A stretch of DNA of 64,000 nucleotides, taken from positions 37,106 to 101,105 of the forward strand of contig JASVEC010000071.1 of NCBI GenBank assembly GCA_030770535.1, given 5' to 3'. Under the pieces are notes generated by a model. The model was not told the DNA's origin and made no database searches. It saw only the letters and a list, made by a program, of their open reading frames with translations. This DNA is from Batkoa obscura. Its lineage: Eukaryota; Entomophthoromycota; Entomophthoromycetes; Entomophthorales; Batkoaceae. Below are positions 43,650 to 54,528 of this stretch, piece by piece; position 1 is the stretch's first letter; each line of letters starts with the position of its first letter. The translations under genes were made by a program, and so were the position numbers.

Positions 43650-45048
43650 TTAAGACCTATTGACCGCTGGTGGTAGTGGTGATAATGGTTCTGCTGCATC
43701 AAATTGTCTTTGATTATCATTAACCACTGACTTAACTGCTTTTAAAAAGGATTGTGGTCGATACATTGTATTGTGTCGTCCCATGTTGGTATTTGTTACT
43801 TGAGTCTTCATACGCTCTTTACGGCGATGCCAGATAAGCATTAAAATGCCTGCTAACCCTATCAACCCAAGTGATACACCTACACCTATTCCTATAGCAC
43901 CAGATCTTGAAACTCCAGTCGAAGTATTCCCAAAATTTGGGTCGTCGGTTTCAGTAGGAGTTGAGGTTGGTTTTCTTGTTTTAGAAGGATCATTTTTATC
44001 ATTTGAGTTGGCATCTGATTTTTTACCAGGGTCTGTTTTGGGGCCCTTTCCATTATCTTTATCTAAATCTTTTTCATCATCTTTGGAAGTAGGGCTTGGT
44101 TGAGACTTAGATTCATTTGTTTTAGTTGAATTATCTGTTTCTTTTGAGCTAGAAGTAGGAGTAGGAGTAGCTTTGTCGGGAATGCTTGTCGATGATTTTT
44201 CTTTATCGTTGACTAAATAATATTAGATTTCTATCATTATACATATCGATAGTTGCTTACATGAACATCTTCCGTCTGACCAAGCACACGACAGTGGTCC
44301 AACGTTAGGAGCTCCTTTACATTTATTTTCATCAGTGTAAAGTTCGCAGCCTTTAAATGAGTTAGAATGATTATAACTGAAAGCGAAATAGTCTATTACT
44401 TTGAGGACATTCTGCATAAGATTTAGGCAAGCATTTAAATGCACCACAATATCTACAATTTGAATCTGTCGATGCGCAAGTAAGTGCATCAGTGCTACAT
44501 TTTACATCTAATAAACTAGGTTAATTCCTTGTCTAACTTTTATATTCTTGAAATACCTCTACTACATCCCTTTCCATCCCAAGAGCATTTGTTTTCACCT
44601 CTTGTGTTTCCGCACAAAAACTCAGTTTTCAAATTCTCGCATGCTAAATAAAATCCATTTAGAATAAGTTTGTACAAATCTTGGGCTTAAAAATTACCTT
44701 CTGGACAGAAAGGTGATTCTATACAACCATAGTAGTCACAGAATAAGTATCCGGGTCTACAATCGCTTTGTGATTTTGATATTGCCGAGACATTACCTAA
44801 AGGACAAAAAGTTATTATTTGTTCTGAGTGCTTTGCAAATACAATGGTTCGGAAATAGGAAGATAAGATAATGATCTATAATCATAGCTCTTTTTGCTTA
44901 TATAAAAGTATCCCCATATTCCTCACTCAACTACTATTTACTTACCAAAAAAGAAAGGTAATATTAATAGTATGGAGATGAACTTGAAAACGTTGAATGA
45001 ATTCTTGGATATCTTTTTACCAGCCAGTAGTTTATTGTTGCTTTCCAT
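43650..45048 (-). CDS. Cysteine-rich single-pass membrane protein with PSI-like repeats, six exons
   Basis: Exons complement(43650..44212, 44261..44350, 44400..44507, 44557..44643, 44698..44796, 44946..45048) encode 349 aa. A hydrophobic N-terminal segment (about residues 20-34, FKFISILLILPFFFG) acts as a signal peptide or anchor. It is followed by about 130 aa of cysteine-rich repeats of the type C..W.G.GC (CSWDGKGC, CRYCGAFKC, CAWSDGRC), resembling plexin-like PSI/EGF-like folds. A Ser/Thr/Pro/Lys linker of about 90 aa follows. A Gly/Ile-rich transmembrane helix lies near residues 250-272 (IGIGVGVSLGLIGLAGILMLIW), then a basic cytoplasmic tail (HRRKERMK). This looks like a surface sensor or adhesin with a stalk. 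No specific homologue is recognised. The second intron has an alternative internal acceptor; I chose the one that preserves the cysteine spacing. Confidence 0.7.
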
Positions 45049-45268
45049 AAAATAATTAAGTAATAATAAGTTGGTAAATTAGTTGAATATATTGAGGGGT
45101 TATAAGATTAGGTTGATCGTAAATTAAGGGTGCTATGCACCATAAGCTGATAAGTTAATTGGTAATAGAACGTTCGAGTTCTTTTAATCGTATACTAAGT
45201 TGTTCGCTAGATGAAACTTGTTTAAGTTGGTAGCTTTAGTAGTTATAACTTTTTTTTGAAAATATTAA

Positions 45269-45457
45269 TTAAAATAGTAGAGAAAATATTTTCATTTTCT
45301 TTTGGGTTAATTCAACCAGATCATAATTAATTGAAACCATCCAAGTTCTTCCATTTCTGGCCTTGAAATGATTTAGATCCTTTGATTGGTAGATAATTCT
45401 TCCATCTAAAAGTGTTATTCGATACTCTCTATTGATTTGAGCCTCTTTTATTGGCTT
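45269..45457 (-). pseudogene. Coding-like orphan fragment, about 62 codons
   Basis: An open stretch on the minus strand encodes residues such as NREYRITLLDGRIIYQ and KARNGRTWMVSINYD, a composition (Arg, Gly, Trp, Asp) not expected from A/T-rich chance. There is no ATG at its beginning, though AAG before it could be a splice acceptor. It lies upstream of the cysteine-rich gene. No family recognised; it could be a lone exon or a gene relic. Confidence 0.3.
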
Positions 45458-46851
45458 AAAAGATTAAATAGAACTTTTTTGGAATTAGAAAATGTATTCC
45501 TTCTAACCTAGTATTTCATTAAGTAGCATCCAATCAAGTAGATTTATTATCACAAATCTCTGTCAACTTATTGAGTAGTTCATTTGACTCTTACCAAGTA
45601 TAAGTGTTGAGGTATGTACATATGAAGACTTTAAAGCCCCAGTTTAAGATAAAAATAACTTGAAATTGGAGGGTTTTGTGGCAATTTAAATTTGAGTAAT
45701 AACCAATCAAGTAAGCTTTGAAGTCTTTAATTTTAATTTAATTAAGGGCTACAAACTGAAAAAGTTATTTTGTAGTACTGATTTCATATGATGTAGTATT
45801 ATAAAATTATTATAAACAATAGAATAATATTTTAAAAATGATTGCTTAAGGAATATTATAATAACGAAAAGAATTAAAAAAATTGATTTAATAAAACATT
45901 TACTTTAAATGTGGAAAATCAATTATTCCAATTTATTACAGCTATTTTGTATTAAATATAATATAGTAACATAATAATTGATTATGCAAACAACAATGTA
46001 TTGAATATTTGCACTAGAAAACAATAGTTTTAGTTTAAGCTATGAGTAGTAAGTACAATATTAGATATCAATTGTATATTAAACATTACTATTAATAATA
46101 AAAAGAATGTTCTGACTATTCTAGCCAATCAGATTTAGACCTGGCTTTTATTTTGGATTTAAGAATATTTCTATTGTAACTCTACTGTGACTTAATTTGT
46201 GGGGATTTTTAGAGCTAATCGATTGCTTGTTTGGTTTTTTTAAATGTGGATTTTAGCTTTTAGATGGATTTTAACAAATATCCTTGTTAAATGAACAGTT
46301 AGCTAGGTCGCAATCGGGTTACAGCAGTAGTATGATAATATCCGTGTAAAATATATATTTAGCAGCAGCTATTAATAAAACAACTAAAAATAAATTGATT
46401 TAATAGTTAAGTAGGTTTGAAAACTTGATTAAAACTAACAATAAAATTTACCAATCTACTTTTTTTGTCCTTTTTTTGTATAGTATAATTTTTGAACCTT
46501 TTTAAATACCAAATGAAAAAATATTACCATGCAGTAATTTTAAAACTAGACAAAAAAGCAACTAGTTTTATAGCACTTTGTGCTTAATTTGCAACTTACT
46601 AAAAATCTAAACTGGATAAAAATTGAACCAAGCTTTTAAATTAACCCAGCTAAACATAATAGTAGTTCAGAATGTATAAGCAGTAAAATAATACTAAATG
46701 TTTTTTGTTTATGTTTATTATTTTTTAATTTACATTGCACAAAAAATTAAAAAATTATAGAAGTGGTAGTTAAAAGAACCGTGAGGATAAGATTAAATTT
46801 TTTATTTTATTTTTTTAAATAATCAATCAGCTTATTTAATTAAAGATGTTA

Positions 46852-46954
46852 TATGGGGCTGTTTTTTTTGGTTTCATTATTTTTCTATTTTTAAGCGCTA
46901 TTTGAGTGGAAAGATTGTAGCAAAATTCTTGAACAAAAAAACACATCCCCATAT
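46852..46954 (-). mobile_element. MITE family copy E
   Basis: It starts TATGGGGCTGTTTTTTTTGG and ends ACACATCCCCATATT. The core TTAAGCGCTATTTGAGTGG is intact. The flanks read TA on both sides, consistent with a TA target duplication. Confidence 0.85.
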
Positions 46955-47013
46955 TAAAGTTTTAATTTAAAATAGCTAATATAACTATATTTTTATTATA
47001 CATTATTTTAAAA

Positions 47014-47121
47014 TTTGGGAATGTTTTTTTTGACTTCATTATTTTTTTCCATTTTTTAAGTACTATTTAAAGCGGAAAAATTGTTAGTAAAATTCTTAAA
47101 CACAAAAATACATCCCCATTT
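47014..47121 (-). mobile_element. MITE family copy F
   Basis: Left end TTTGGGAATGTTTTTTTTGA, core TTAAGTACTATTTAAAGCGG, right end TACATCCCCATTT. It lies only about 60 bp from copy E in the same orientation. Confidence 0.85.
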
Positions 47122-47325
47122 ATTAAATCAACAAATTGTAATAAATAATAGCAAGTTAACAAAAAATCATAATAAAAGTTTTAAAGTTATCTATTTATAA
47201 ATTAATATTAAATTACACCTTAAAAAACACTTTAATATAAAATATATATTTAATAATACAAAATTCAATGTTTAGTAATCAAAGTTAAAAGCTGCTTTAG
47301 CTTAATCAACTGGCTATAAACTAAC

Positions 47326-47430
47326 AAATGGGGGTGTCTTCTTTGGCTTCATTACTTTTTCCATCTTTTAAGCACTATTTGAACGGAAAATTTGTTAGCA
47401 AAACCCTTAAACACAAAAGTAAATCCCCAT
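47326..47430 (-). mobile_element. MITE family copy G
   Basis: Left end AAATGGGGGTGTCTTCTTTG, core TTAAGCACTATTTGAACGG, right end AAATCCCCATT. Same orientation as copies E and F. Confidence 0.85.
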
Positions 47431-47778
47431 TTTATATTAAAAAGTTTTTTTATATTTCGTATTAAAGTATTATAGACAAAAAATATGGCAGTAGTTATAA
47501 TTTTTTATTATAATTACTAAATATAGTTACAAAAATAAAAAATAAAAAAATAAAATTTTACCTATTGATTATTAAATGGTACTTCAATAATGTGATAACA
47601 TTACAGTATTTAAAATAGTTTATTAGTTTGTTACTGTTATCGTTATTTTTAAAAAATGCTCAAATTTATATTTTCTATATTAAATAAATAGTCAATATTG
47701 ATTAAGTTATTATATTAAATTAAAACAAAAAATTTGTTTAAAAAAATCCAAAAATTAAAAGCAGATTTATGTCTTATA

Positions 47779-47884
47779 ATATGAGAATGTATTTTTTTGT
47801 CTAAGGATTTTGCTAACAAATTTCCCGCCCAAATAGCTCTCAAAAGATGGAAAAAGTAATGAAACCAAAAAAATATACTCATAT
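47779..47884 (+). mobile_element. MITE family copy H
   Basis: Left end ATATGAGAATGTATTTTTTT, arm CTAAGGATTTTGCTAACAAA, core CCCAAATAGCTCTCAAAAG, right arm GGAAAAAGTAATGAAACC, ending ATATACTCATAT. It is inverted relative to copies E-G. Confidence 0.8.
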
Positions 47885-48122
47885 ATTTATATTCTAGTAG
47901 CTTTTTAATATGATAGCTTATACACTCTAAAATACCGCTTTGTCAGCTCCATGATTGATTATAGCACAATAATCACTCAAGTTGTTGTGTTCTCGAGTTT
48001 GGAGACAATCAACCTCATACTCTTGTTTTGATTTGCTATGATAATTTCTAGCTGCATTCCAAAGAATACTATCTTCTTGTTTTGATGTTTGTACTTGTCG
48101 GAGTATAAAAGGGATTCTAGAA

Positions 48123-48227
48123 CATGGGGATGTATTTTTTTGTTTAAGAATTTTACTACAACCTTTCCACTTAAATAGTGCTTAAAAAATGGAAAAATAA
48201 TGAAACCAAAAAAAACAGTCCCACATA
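48123..48227 (+). mobile_element. MITE family copy I
   Basis: Left end CATGGGGATGTATTTTTTTG, core CCACTTAAATAGTGCTTAAA, right end CAGTCCCACATA. Confidence 0.85.
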
Positions 48228-49388
48228 GTAACTCAAGGTTTTTTGACTGAATTATTTCTTGATGTCTTGTACATTTAGTAAAGTCATTAAACCTTTCTGA
48301 TAGTATTTTATATAGATCTTATATTAGTACTATCTACTCTATTTGTCTCACATAGTCTATAGCCTATTAGATGCTATTCTTCATAATTTAAGTCTACCTT
48401 ACTCAGATAAAGTAAAATCATTCGGCTTATAGTTAGTCAACCAATCAAGAATTGTTTTTGACTCCAACCACTGAGTACCAGATTTCACAATGTTAACTTC
48501 TTAAAAAATATAATAATATAATATATATTATATATTTGATAGCTATTTATTAGAATAATGTTCTATTATTAATTATAGTAATTTTTAAATTATAATTAAA
48601 AAAATATTTGAAAAAAAACTAATAAAAAAAATTAATAAAAAATCAAGTATTTAATTAAATACTGCTATGTTTGTAAATTATAAATTATAAATTATAACAA
48701 AAAGACTAAATGTACTTGCTATTAAGCAATATAATTCTATTTATTTTATTTATTTTTGTTTTTCAAAACATTTTGTTTAATTAAATATATATTTTTGATT
48801 AATTTTATGCTAATTAAATTTAAATGTTTTCAAAAGATTATATTTAAAAGATTAATTTAGTTAAAATAGTATACAAGAAATATATGTTTGTGGTACTAAA
48901 ATAAAATATATAGAATGTTAATATTAAATTTATTATACTTTAGTTGAATTGAAATAGTATTGTCATTTGATTTTAACTTAGAGCGTATTATAAAAAATCA
49001 CTTAAGTGAAGGAATTTCAGTGGTCTAAGCTACACTCAGCCAAAAACAAGGGCGGATATAAAGCACTAGTTAAATGGCCCTTGTTTCCACCTATTTTAAT
49101 CAAGTTATTTTATCAAATAAAACACTTAAAAGTCATATAGCCCTTTCAAAAATATGAAAAGTACTCAAAACGAGCATAATTGAAATATAACTTATAACTT
49201 TTGAATATGGTTTCATTTTCAGATAAAAGTAAACAGAAATTAAATAAGTTTCAAATTGATTTCGTTTTCATATTTATCCAACTATAACATCAATTTCATT
49301 TAGAGTATCCTTCTATTAAGGCTTTAGCTAATCTAAAAATTTCAACTTAGTTTTTTAAAATAATTCAGAATAATGCCAAGAATAGAAG

Positions 49389-49416
49389 TTAAATTTAAAT
49401 TTAAATTTAAATTTAA
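49389..49416. repeat. ATTTAA hexanucleotide tandem repeat
   Basis: The unit AAATTT is repeated more than four times just upstream of the acetyltransferase gene. Microsatellite. Confidence 0.6.
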
Positions 49417-49514
49417 AGTGACATGTTATTAGTCATTGTTTCTTATTTATATTCCCTACACTATAAAAATCATCTATTGTGTTCTCAACTTGATCGAAAA
49501 TAATAAAAAATAAG

Positions 49515-50051
49515 ATGTCTTTCGCTATTAAAAAAGTAGGTCCATCAGGCTTACAAGATGCTTTAAAAGTACGTATCAATGTATTTGTTGATGAGCAAGG
49601 GGTTGAGCCTGAATTAGAATTAGACAAGTACGATTATACTTTTTTATTTCTGTTTGATTTTGATTATTCAATTAGCTAATATTCACTCTTTTTTTATAGT
49701 TATGATAAAACTGCCCTTCATTGGATAGCCTATACAGAAGCCAATGAACCTGTTGGTGTGGTTCGATTAGTCATTATTGAATCTGAACTTTTTGGCCAAA
49801 TTGGTCGTCAAGGTAAACTTGGTCGATTAGCAGTTATAAAATCTTATCGTGGAATGGGATTAGCTAAAAAACTAGTATTGGAATTAGAAAATAGTCTAAC
49901 TGAAGAGAAAGTGGATAATATAATTTTACATTCCCAACATGATAAACAAGGGTTTTATGAACGTTTAGGATATATTAGAACTTATCCCGAAGAGGAACCA
50001 TTCATGGAGGATGGAATATTACATGTTAAAATGCATAAGAAGATGGAGTAG
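49515..50051 (+). CDS. GNAT family N-acetyltransferase, two exons
   Basis: Exons 49515..49627 and 49700..50051 encode 154 aa. The GNAT fold is complete. The N-terminal strand-helix with FVDEQGVEPELELD is typical of the small acyl-CoA acetyltransferases found in fungi and bacteria. The acetyl-CoA pyrophosphate loop is RGMGLAKKL (the R/Q-x-x-G-x-G/A motif A) near residue 97. A LHSQHDKQGFYERLGY segment is the usual motif B (YxxxGF/Y). The intron of 72 nt splits Asp37-Asn38 (phase 2). The substrate cannot be predicted: members act on small molecules or protein N-termini. The ATG at 49515 begins MSFAIKKVG, the usual short N-terminus. Confidence 0.88.
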
Positions 50052-50174
50052 AGATTTTTAGATATAATAAAAGTAAAGTATTTTTTGTAATTCAAAGCTA
50101 ATTTAATTCGTAAATGAATTATTAATATTTATTAACAAAAATCAACATTAAGTTTTATTATATAAAAAAAAGAG

Positions 50175-53100
50175 TTAGAGCTTAGGAGGGTTTGTTGAAT
50201 TTTTAGCAGTTGCTAATTTCGTGTTATTCCACCCATTTTTACCCACTAATTCAGCTAATCGAAGAACTCTTGAAGATACTAAAATAGTAACGTTAAATGT
50301 CATTTAAATTGTTTAATTAAAATTTAAATTACCAGTTTGATTATCTCTTCTATTTTTACCTTCTCTTCTAAATTTGCCAATAGTATCTACTAACTGCCAT
50401 AACTTTGAATTACTTAAATCCTCTTGATTATTATTTAAATACTCTTGATTAACATAAACAAAATTGTTTTTTTTCATTAAAACTTCATTTTCTACTAAAA
50501 ATTTGAAACCATTATTAATAGTTTCTTTATTAATAGCTTCTAAATAACTTAAATCTCCTTCATAATATAATGTTTTTCCTAATTGTTGAATTTTATTTTT
50601 AAATTCATTTTCTTCAATATATGAAATGGATGTATTGGTTGAATTTTGATTGGATAGAATTGTAAATACACTTACAGTACTTAACCAATAACTTTCTACA
50701 AATGGCCATATTAAAAAACAATAAAAATCATAGTTTTCTCGTCCACTATTACGTTCATTATCACTTAATTCTACATTTTCTCCATCAAAATTTATTACTT
50801 TAGATTTCTAATTAAAATAAATAAAATTTATGTTATTATTATTATTTAAATGGATTTACCTCTAAGAAATCAATAGTAGATAACAAATTATCTTTAATAT
50901 TACCAGGAGGATAAACAAATTCCCATTTTAACAGTTTTGATAAAAAGATACAATCTTGCAATAATTTATCAAATGGTATTCTCTGATCTAATTTAGAGCC
51001 TCCTTTTTTAATAATGGTATACATTGCTACTGATACTATTGCTTCAGATATAAATATATGTATCACCTAAATAAAATAATAATATAAAATAATAGTGTTA
51101 ACATATTATTATGTAATATTGTATTATTTAAATTTACTTGATTTCTATAAAAACTTAATTCAAATCGATTAATTGCAAAGTATACTGGTTCAACTAATCC
51201 GACTCGAGTACCAATTAAATCTTTAATGATTTTAATTGCTCTAATAAAAATGTAATATTAATATAAATAAAATACAAGTATTAACATATAATATTAGTAT
51301 AACATTAATGTTACTTACTTTAAAACTACATCATCTAATTTCATATCACCAAAATGAGCTACTCTACCACCTTTTAATAAAATATGAGTAATCAACCATT
51401 CTACTCGACGAATTAATTCAATAAAACCAACACCTCTACCACGTAGCGTTAATAAAACAGTACCAACTAAAGCAGTTGGCATAACAACAGAAGTATTATT
51501 GATATCCGACATAACTCTAATAAAAATAAAAATAAAACATATTGACATATTAATATTGATTATATTATTATATTATTATATTTACAATATTAAATAATAA
51601 TAATTTACCTATATCCTAAAGCTCTTAATATAATTTTATTATCGATAACTGGATTATCATCTTTTCTTTTTACCATTTCGATGTCTATAAATTCTTTTAA
51701 AAAGAAAGGATCTGAAAACCTTATATCAACTCTTCCCCATTTTAATTGAATTATATTAGATGAACTTAAGATTCCCATTAAAGATTCCTTTTCTTTAGGG
51801 ATACCTAGTAATTCATTTACATATGAAGATGTTTCAATTACCTAATTAAAATTAAATATTAATATTAATAAAATTAAAATTATACTATTATATAATATTG
51901 ATTTAAATATTACCCTATCATAACCGATACTAATTGGTAATATTAAACAATCCTTATATTTTTGATTTAATAAACCATCCAATATAATATTTAGTATACC
52001 AAATTTAGGATTTAATAACTTTCCTGTACGTGATCTTGTACCTTCAATAAATACTTCCATATTATGACCTTTAGCTAATACTTCCTAAAAAAATATTGTT
52101 AATAAAGCTGATTTTTATTCTTATTATTAATATTAAATTATCAGATAAATAAATAAATAAGTAATTCTTACATGAATATATTCTGTTGCTACTAATCCAT
52201 ATAATTTATCATCTGTCCATGATCTTCGAATGTAAAAAGCACCACCACGTCGTAATATAGTACCAATAACTGGTAAATCTAAATTATCGCCTGCAGCAAT
52301 ATAAGGTACTGCTAAACCTAAGCGTACAAAGATATAAGAGATAACTAAATAATCGATATGGGATTTATGACAGGGTAATACAATTATGGGTATCTTTTTT
52401 TCGGCAGCAGTAATGGCTACTTGTCGGATCTAATGAAATTAATAATAATTATTTAATATTTAATATTTGATATTGTCTATTAATAAAGCAACACCTTTTG
52501 GAATTGAGCTTCATTAATATAAACGCCTTGATGATACATTCGAGTAAATACTAAATTTAAAACATAGGATAAAGCTCTAAATAAAAAAGCCCATTATTAA
52601 TATTAGTTAAATATTAACTCATTCATTCAATCAACTCTCCCTACACTTACTTTAAATTAAAACTGGTCATATCAGCACACATTTTATTTAAAATTGTCAT
52701 AACTTTATTATTTAATAAATCTTTTATTACTTTTTTTCGTTTTACTCCATCTTTTATTTTTAATAGTTGTTGAATTTTACCACTTTTAATATATTTTTTA
52801 TCAATTTCTTCTCCGTTTTCAATTTTTAATACCATTTCCATAACTACTTGTTGAACTATACAATTATTGTATTAGTTTACATTTGTTATTTATTTATATA
52901 TTAATAGTTTACCATTCTCATTATTCAATACTTGTTTTTTGATTTCTTCTGTACTACCTGGTACAAACAATTTACTTCCTATATAATTATCATAACTACG
53001 CCATCCCTAAAAATAGGACAATATTTTTCAGTTACACATATGATACATCTTTTTTATCATAAATTTTATCATACCTTCCCTTGATAAAAAGCACTCGTTT

Positions 53101-53573
53101 CTTCACTTAATTTTTTAACATAACCAATAGGATCTTGTCGAAAACGGCCTAGGTCTTTAATACTAATAAAAATTGATTGAAATTAATTACATATGCTATT
53201 TTAAACACTTCAATTCTATTGACTTACTTCATATTCTCATACACTTCCCCATCTTCAACTATTTGTATATTTTGAAATTAATATCCATTTTCAATTAATA
53301 ATAATTAATTTTTAATTCTTACCTTTTTCATTTTCTTTATAAGTATCAGTTACAAGTTCATTTTGTTCTTTAGTTTGTTGTTCAGCTGGATAAATTGAGT
53401 TAGTTTAAAACACCAACGAAACAATAATTTTTATCAATTATACCTTTCGCTTTTGCTACCACTACTTCTGCAATTAAATCATCTATATTAAAAGCAATTA
53501 GTTTTGATCCTTCTTCTTTTGACAATCGATTTCAAATATTCTAAAAATACTTACTATCTGCCATTTCTGCCAT
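50175..53573 (-). CDS. gnpat: PlsB/GNPAT-type glycerolphosphate or DHAP acyltransferase, sixteen exons
   Basis: Exons complement(50175..50278, 50333..50807, 50860..51066, 51138..51240, 51319..51516, 51609..51841, 51914..52084, 52172..52429, 52495..52576, 52651..52855, 52913..53006, 53075..53162, 53228..53258, 53323..53385, 53444..53482, 53555..53573) encode 789 aa with every phase closing. The acyltransferase core shows H(X)4D as PCHKSHIDY (His near 228, Asp near 233), GGAFYIRR, and FIEGTRSRTGK (near 305). This is the PlsB/GPAT1/GNPAT class, not the PlsC class of Gpt2/Sct1. The C-terminus is PKL, a non-canonical PTS1-like tripeptide; GNPAT, the peroxisomal enzyme that starts ether-lipid synthesis, ends AKL. 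A cytosol-facing mitochondrial GPAT is the alternative. The N-terminal 150 aa are Lys/Glu-rich. Confidence 0.88.
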
Positions 53574-54528
53574 TGCTGTTTATATTGTTATTTATTATTA
53601 ATATTTTTATTATTATCCTTTTATTTTATTTGAAAATTAAAAATTCAATTAAAAAATTCAGTTTTTATAACTAAATTTATTCATTTATTTGATCGCTTAA
53701 ATTGAAATTTTTCTATTTCTCTGTTTCACTTAGTGCCATTTATTTTGGTTTATTTTATTGAATTTTCCACTTACTTTTCTCCCCTAAAATTAACTAGCAA
53801 TTATCAAACATTCATAAAAGGCACATGTCTCTTGATTAGCCAATTAAATTTTTTGATGACATGGCAAATTTATTTAAAGTGACTATAAATGTATATTCCA
53901 GATTCTAAATTAGTCCATTTTGTTGATTAAATTCTCCTAACTTTAAAATAATGTGCATTTGATTTTTAATTATAAAGTAAGGGAGAGAATTCTAACAAAT
54001 TTAAATAGTGAGTTTAAGGTCTTTTTAGTAATAAATGTATTAATAACATCAAGTACATTAAATTTTAATATCCATTGTATAGTGCTTGCTATTGTACTAA
54101 ATATAATTTCTTTTCAAAAGTAATTTATGAAGTGTTTTTTTTCTTCTATTTTTTATCTATCATAGTAAAAATAATTGCTAATAATGAAACAAAAAAGGTA
54201 TCACTATATGGGGATGATTTTTTTCATTTCATTACTTTTTCCACCTTTTAAGCGCTATTTGAGCGGAAAATTTATTAGTAAAATTCTTAAACGTAAAAAT
54301 ACATCCCCATATCTAGATTGAAGATAATACTAATATATAAATCGACAAAGAAATCCTTATCATGGACTTTCGAAACATTTTGATTTTATAATTTAAGTTC
54401 TAGTAATCCAAAAACGCTCAATAAGAAAGTATGATCATTACTTAAAAAGCTAAACCCGTTTATTTATTTAAAAACTAACACCATAAAAAAGCTATATTAT
54501 AGTATAACAAATATTGTTTTATTTTTAC
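53574..54528. other. Intergenic GNPAT / nucleoporin with one MITE
   Basis: About 950 bp containing the GNPAT promoter and the nucleoporin 3' end. It is A/T-rich and holds the best-preserved MITE copy (54207-54311). Confidence 0.5.
54207..54311 (-). mobile_element. MITE family copy J (best preserved)
   Basis: Left end TATGGGGATGATTTTTTTCA, core TTAAGCGCTATTTGAGCGG, right end TACATCCCCATA. The terminal TGGGGATG/CATCCCCA arms are perfect and both flanks are TA. This is the closest copy to the inferred consensus. Confidence 0.88.

Larger units (their letters stand above)
45049..49514. other. Large intergenic desert rich in MITE copies
   Basis: About 4.5 kb of A/T-rich DNA holding five MITE copies within 1.4 kb (46852-48227), a coding-like fragment on the minus strand at 45269-45457, a 7-bp tandem repeat (AAATTAT) near 48675-48700, an ATTTAA repeat at 49389-49416, and an inverted repeat around 49046-49088 (AACAAGGGC/GCCCTTGTT arms). 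No complete gene seen. Confidence 0.6.

Noticed and set aside
44223-44489. A continuous minus-strand frame through 44223-44489
   Set aside because: Its first half is out of frame with the cysteine-rich reading. Splicing 44351..44399 restores regular cysteine spacing.
46852-48227. CRISPR-like array
   Set aside because: Repeats are irregularly spaced, occur in both orientations, have terminal inverted repeats and lie in a eukaryotic genome. They are MITEs.
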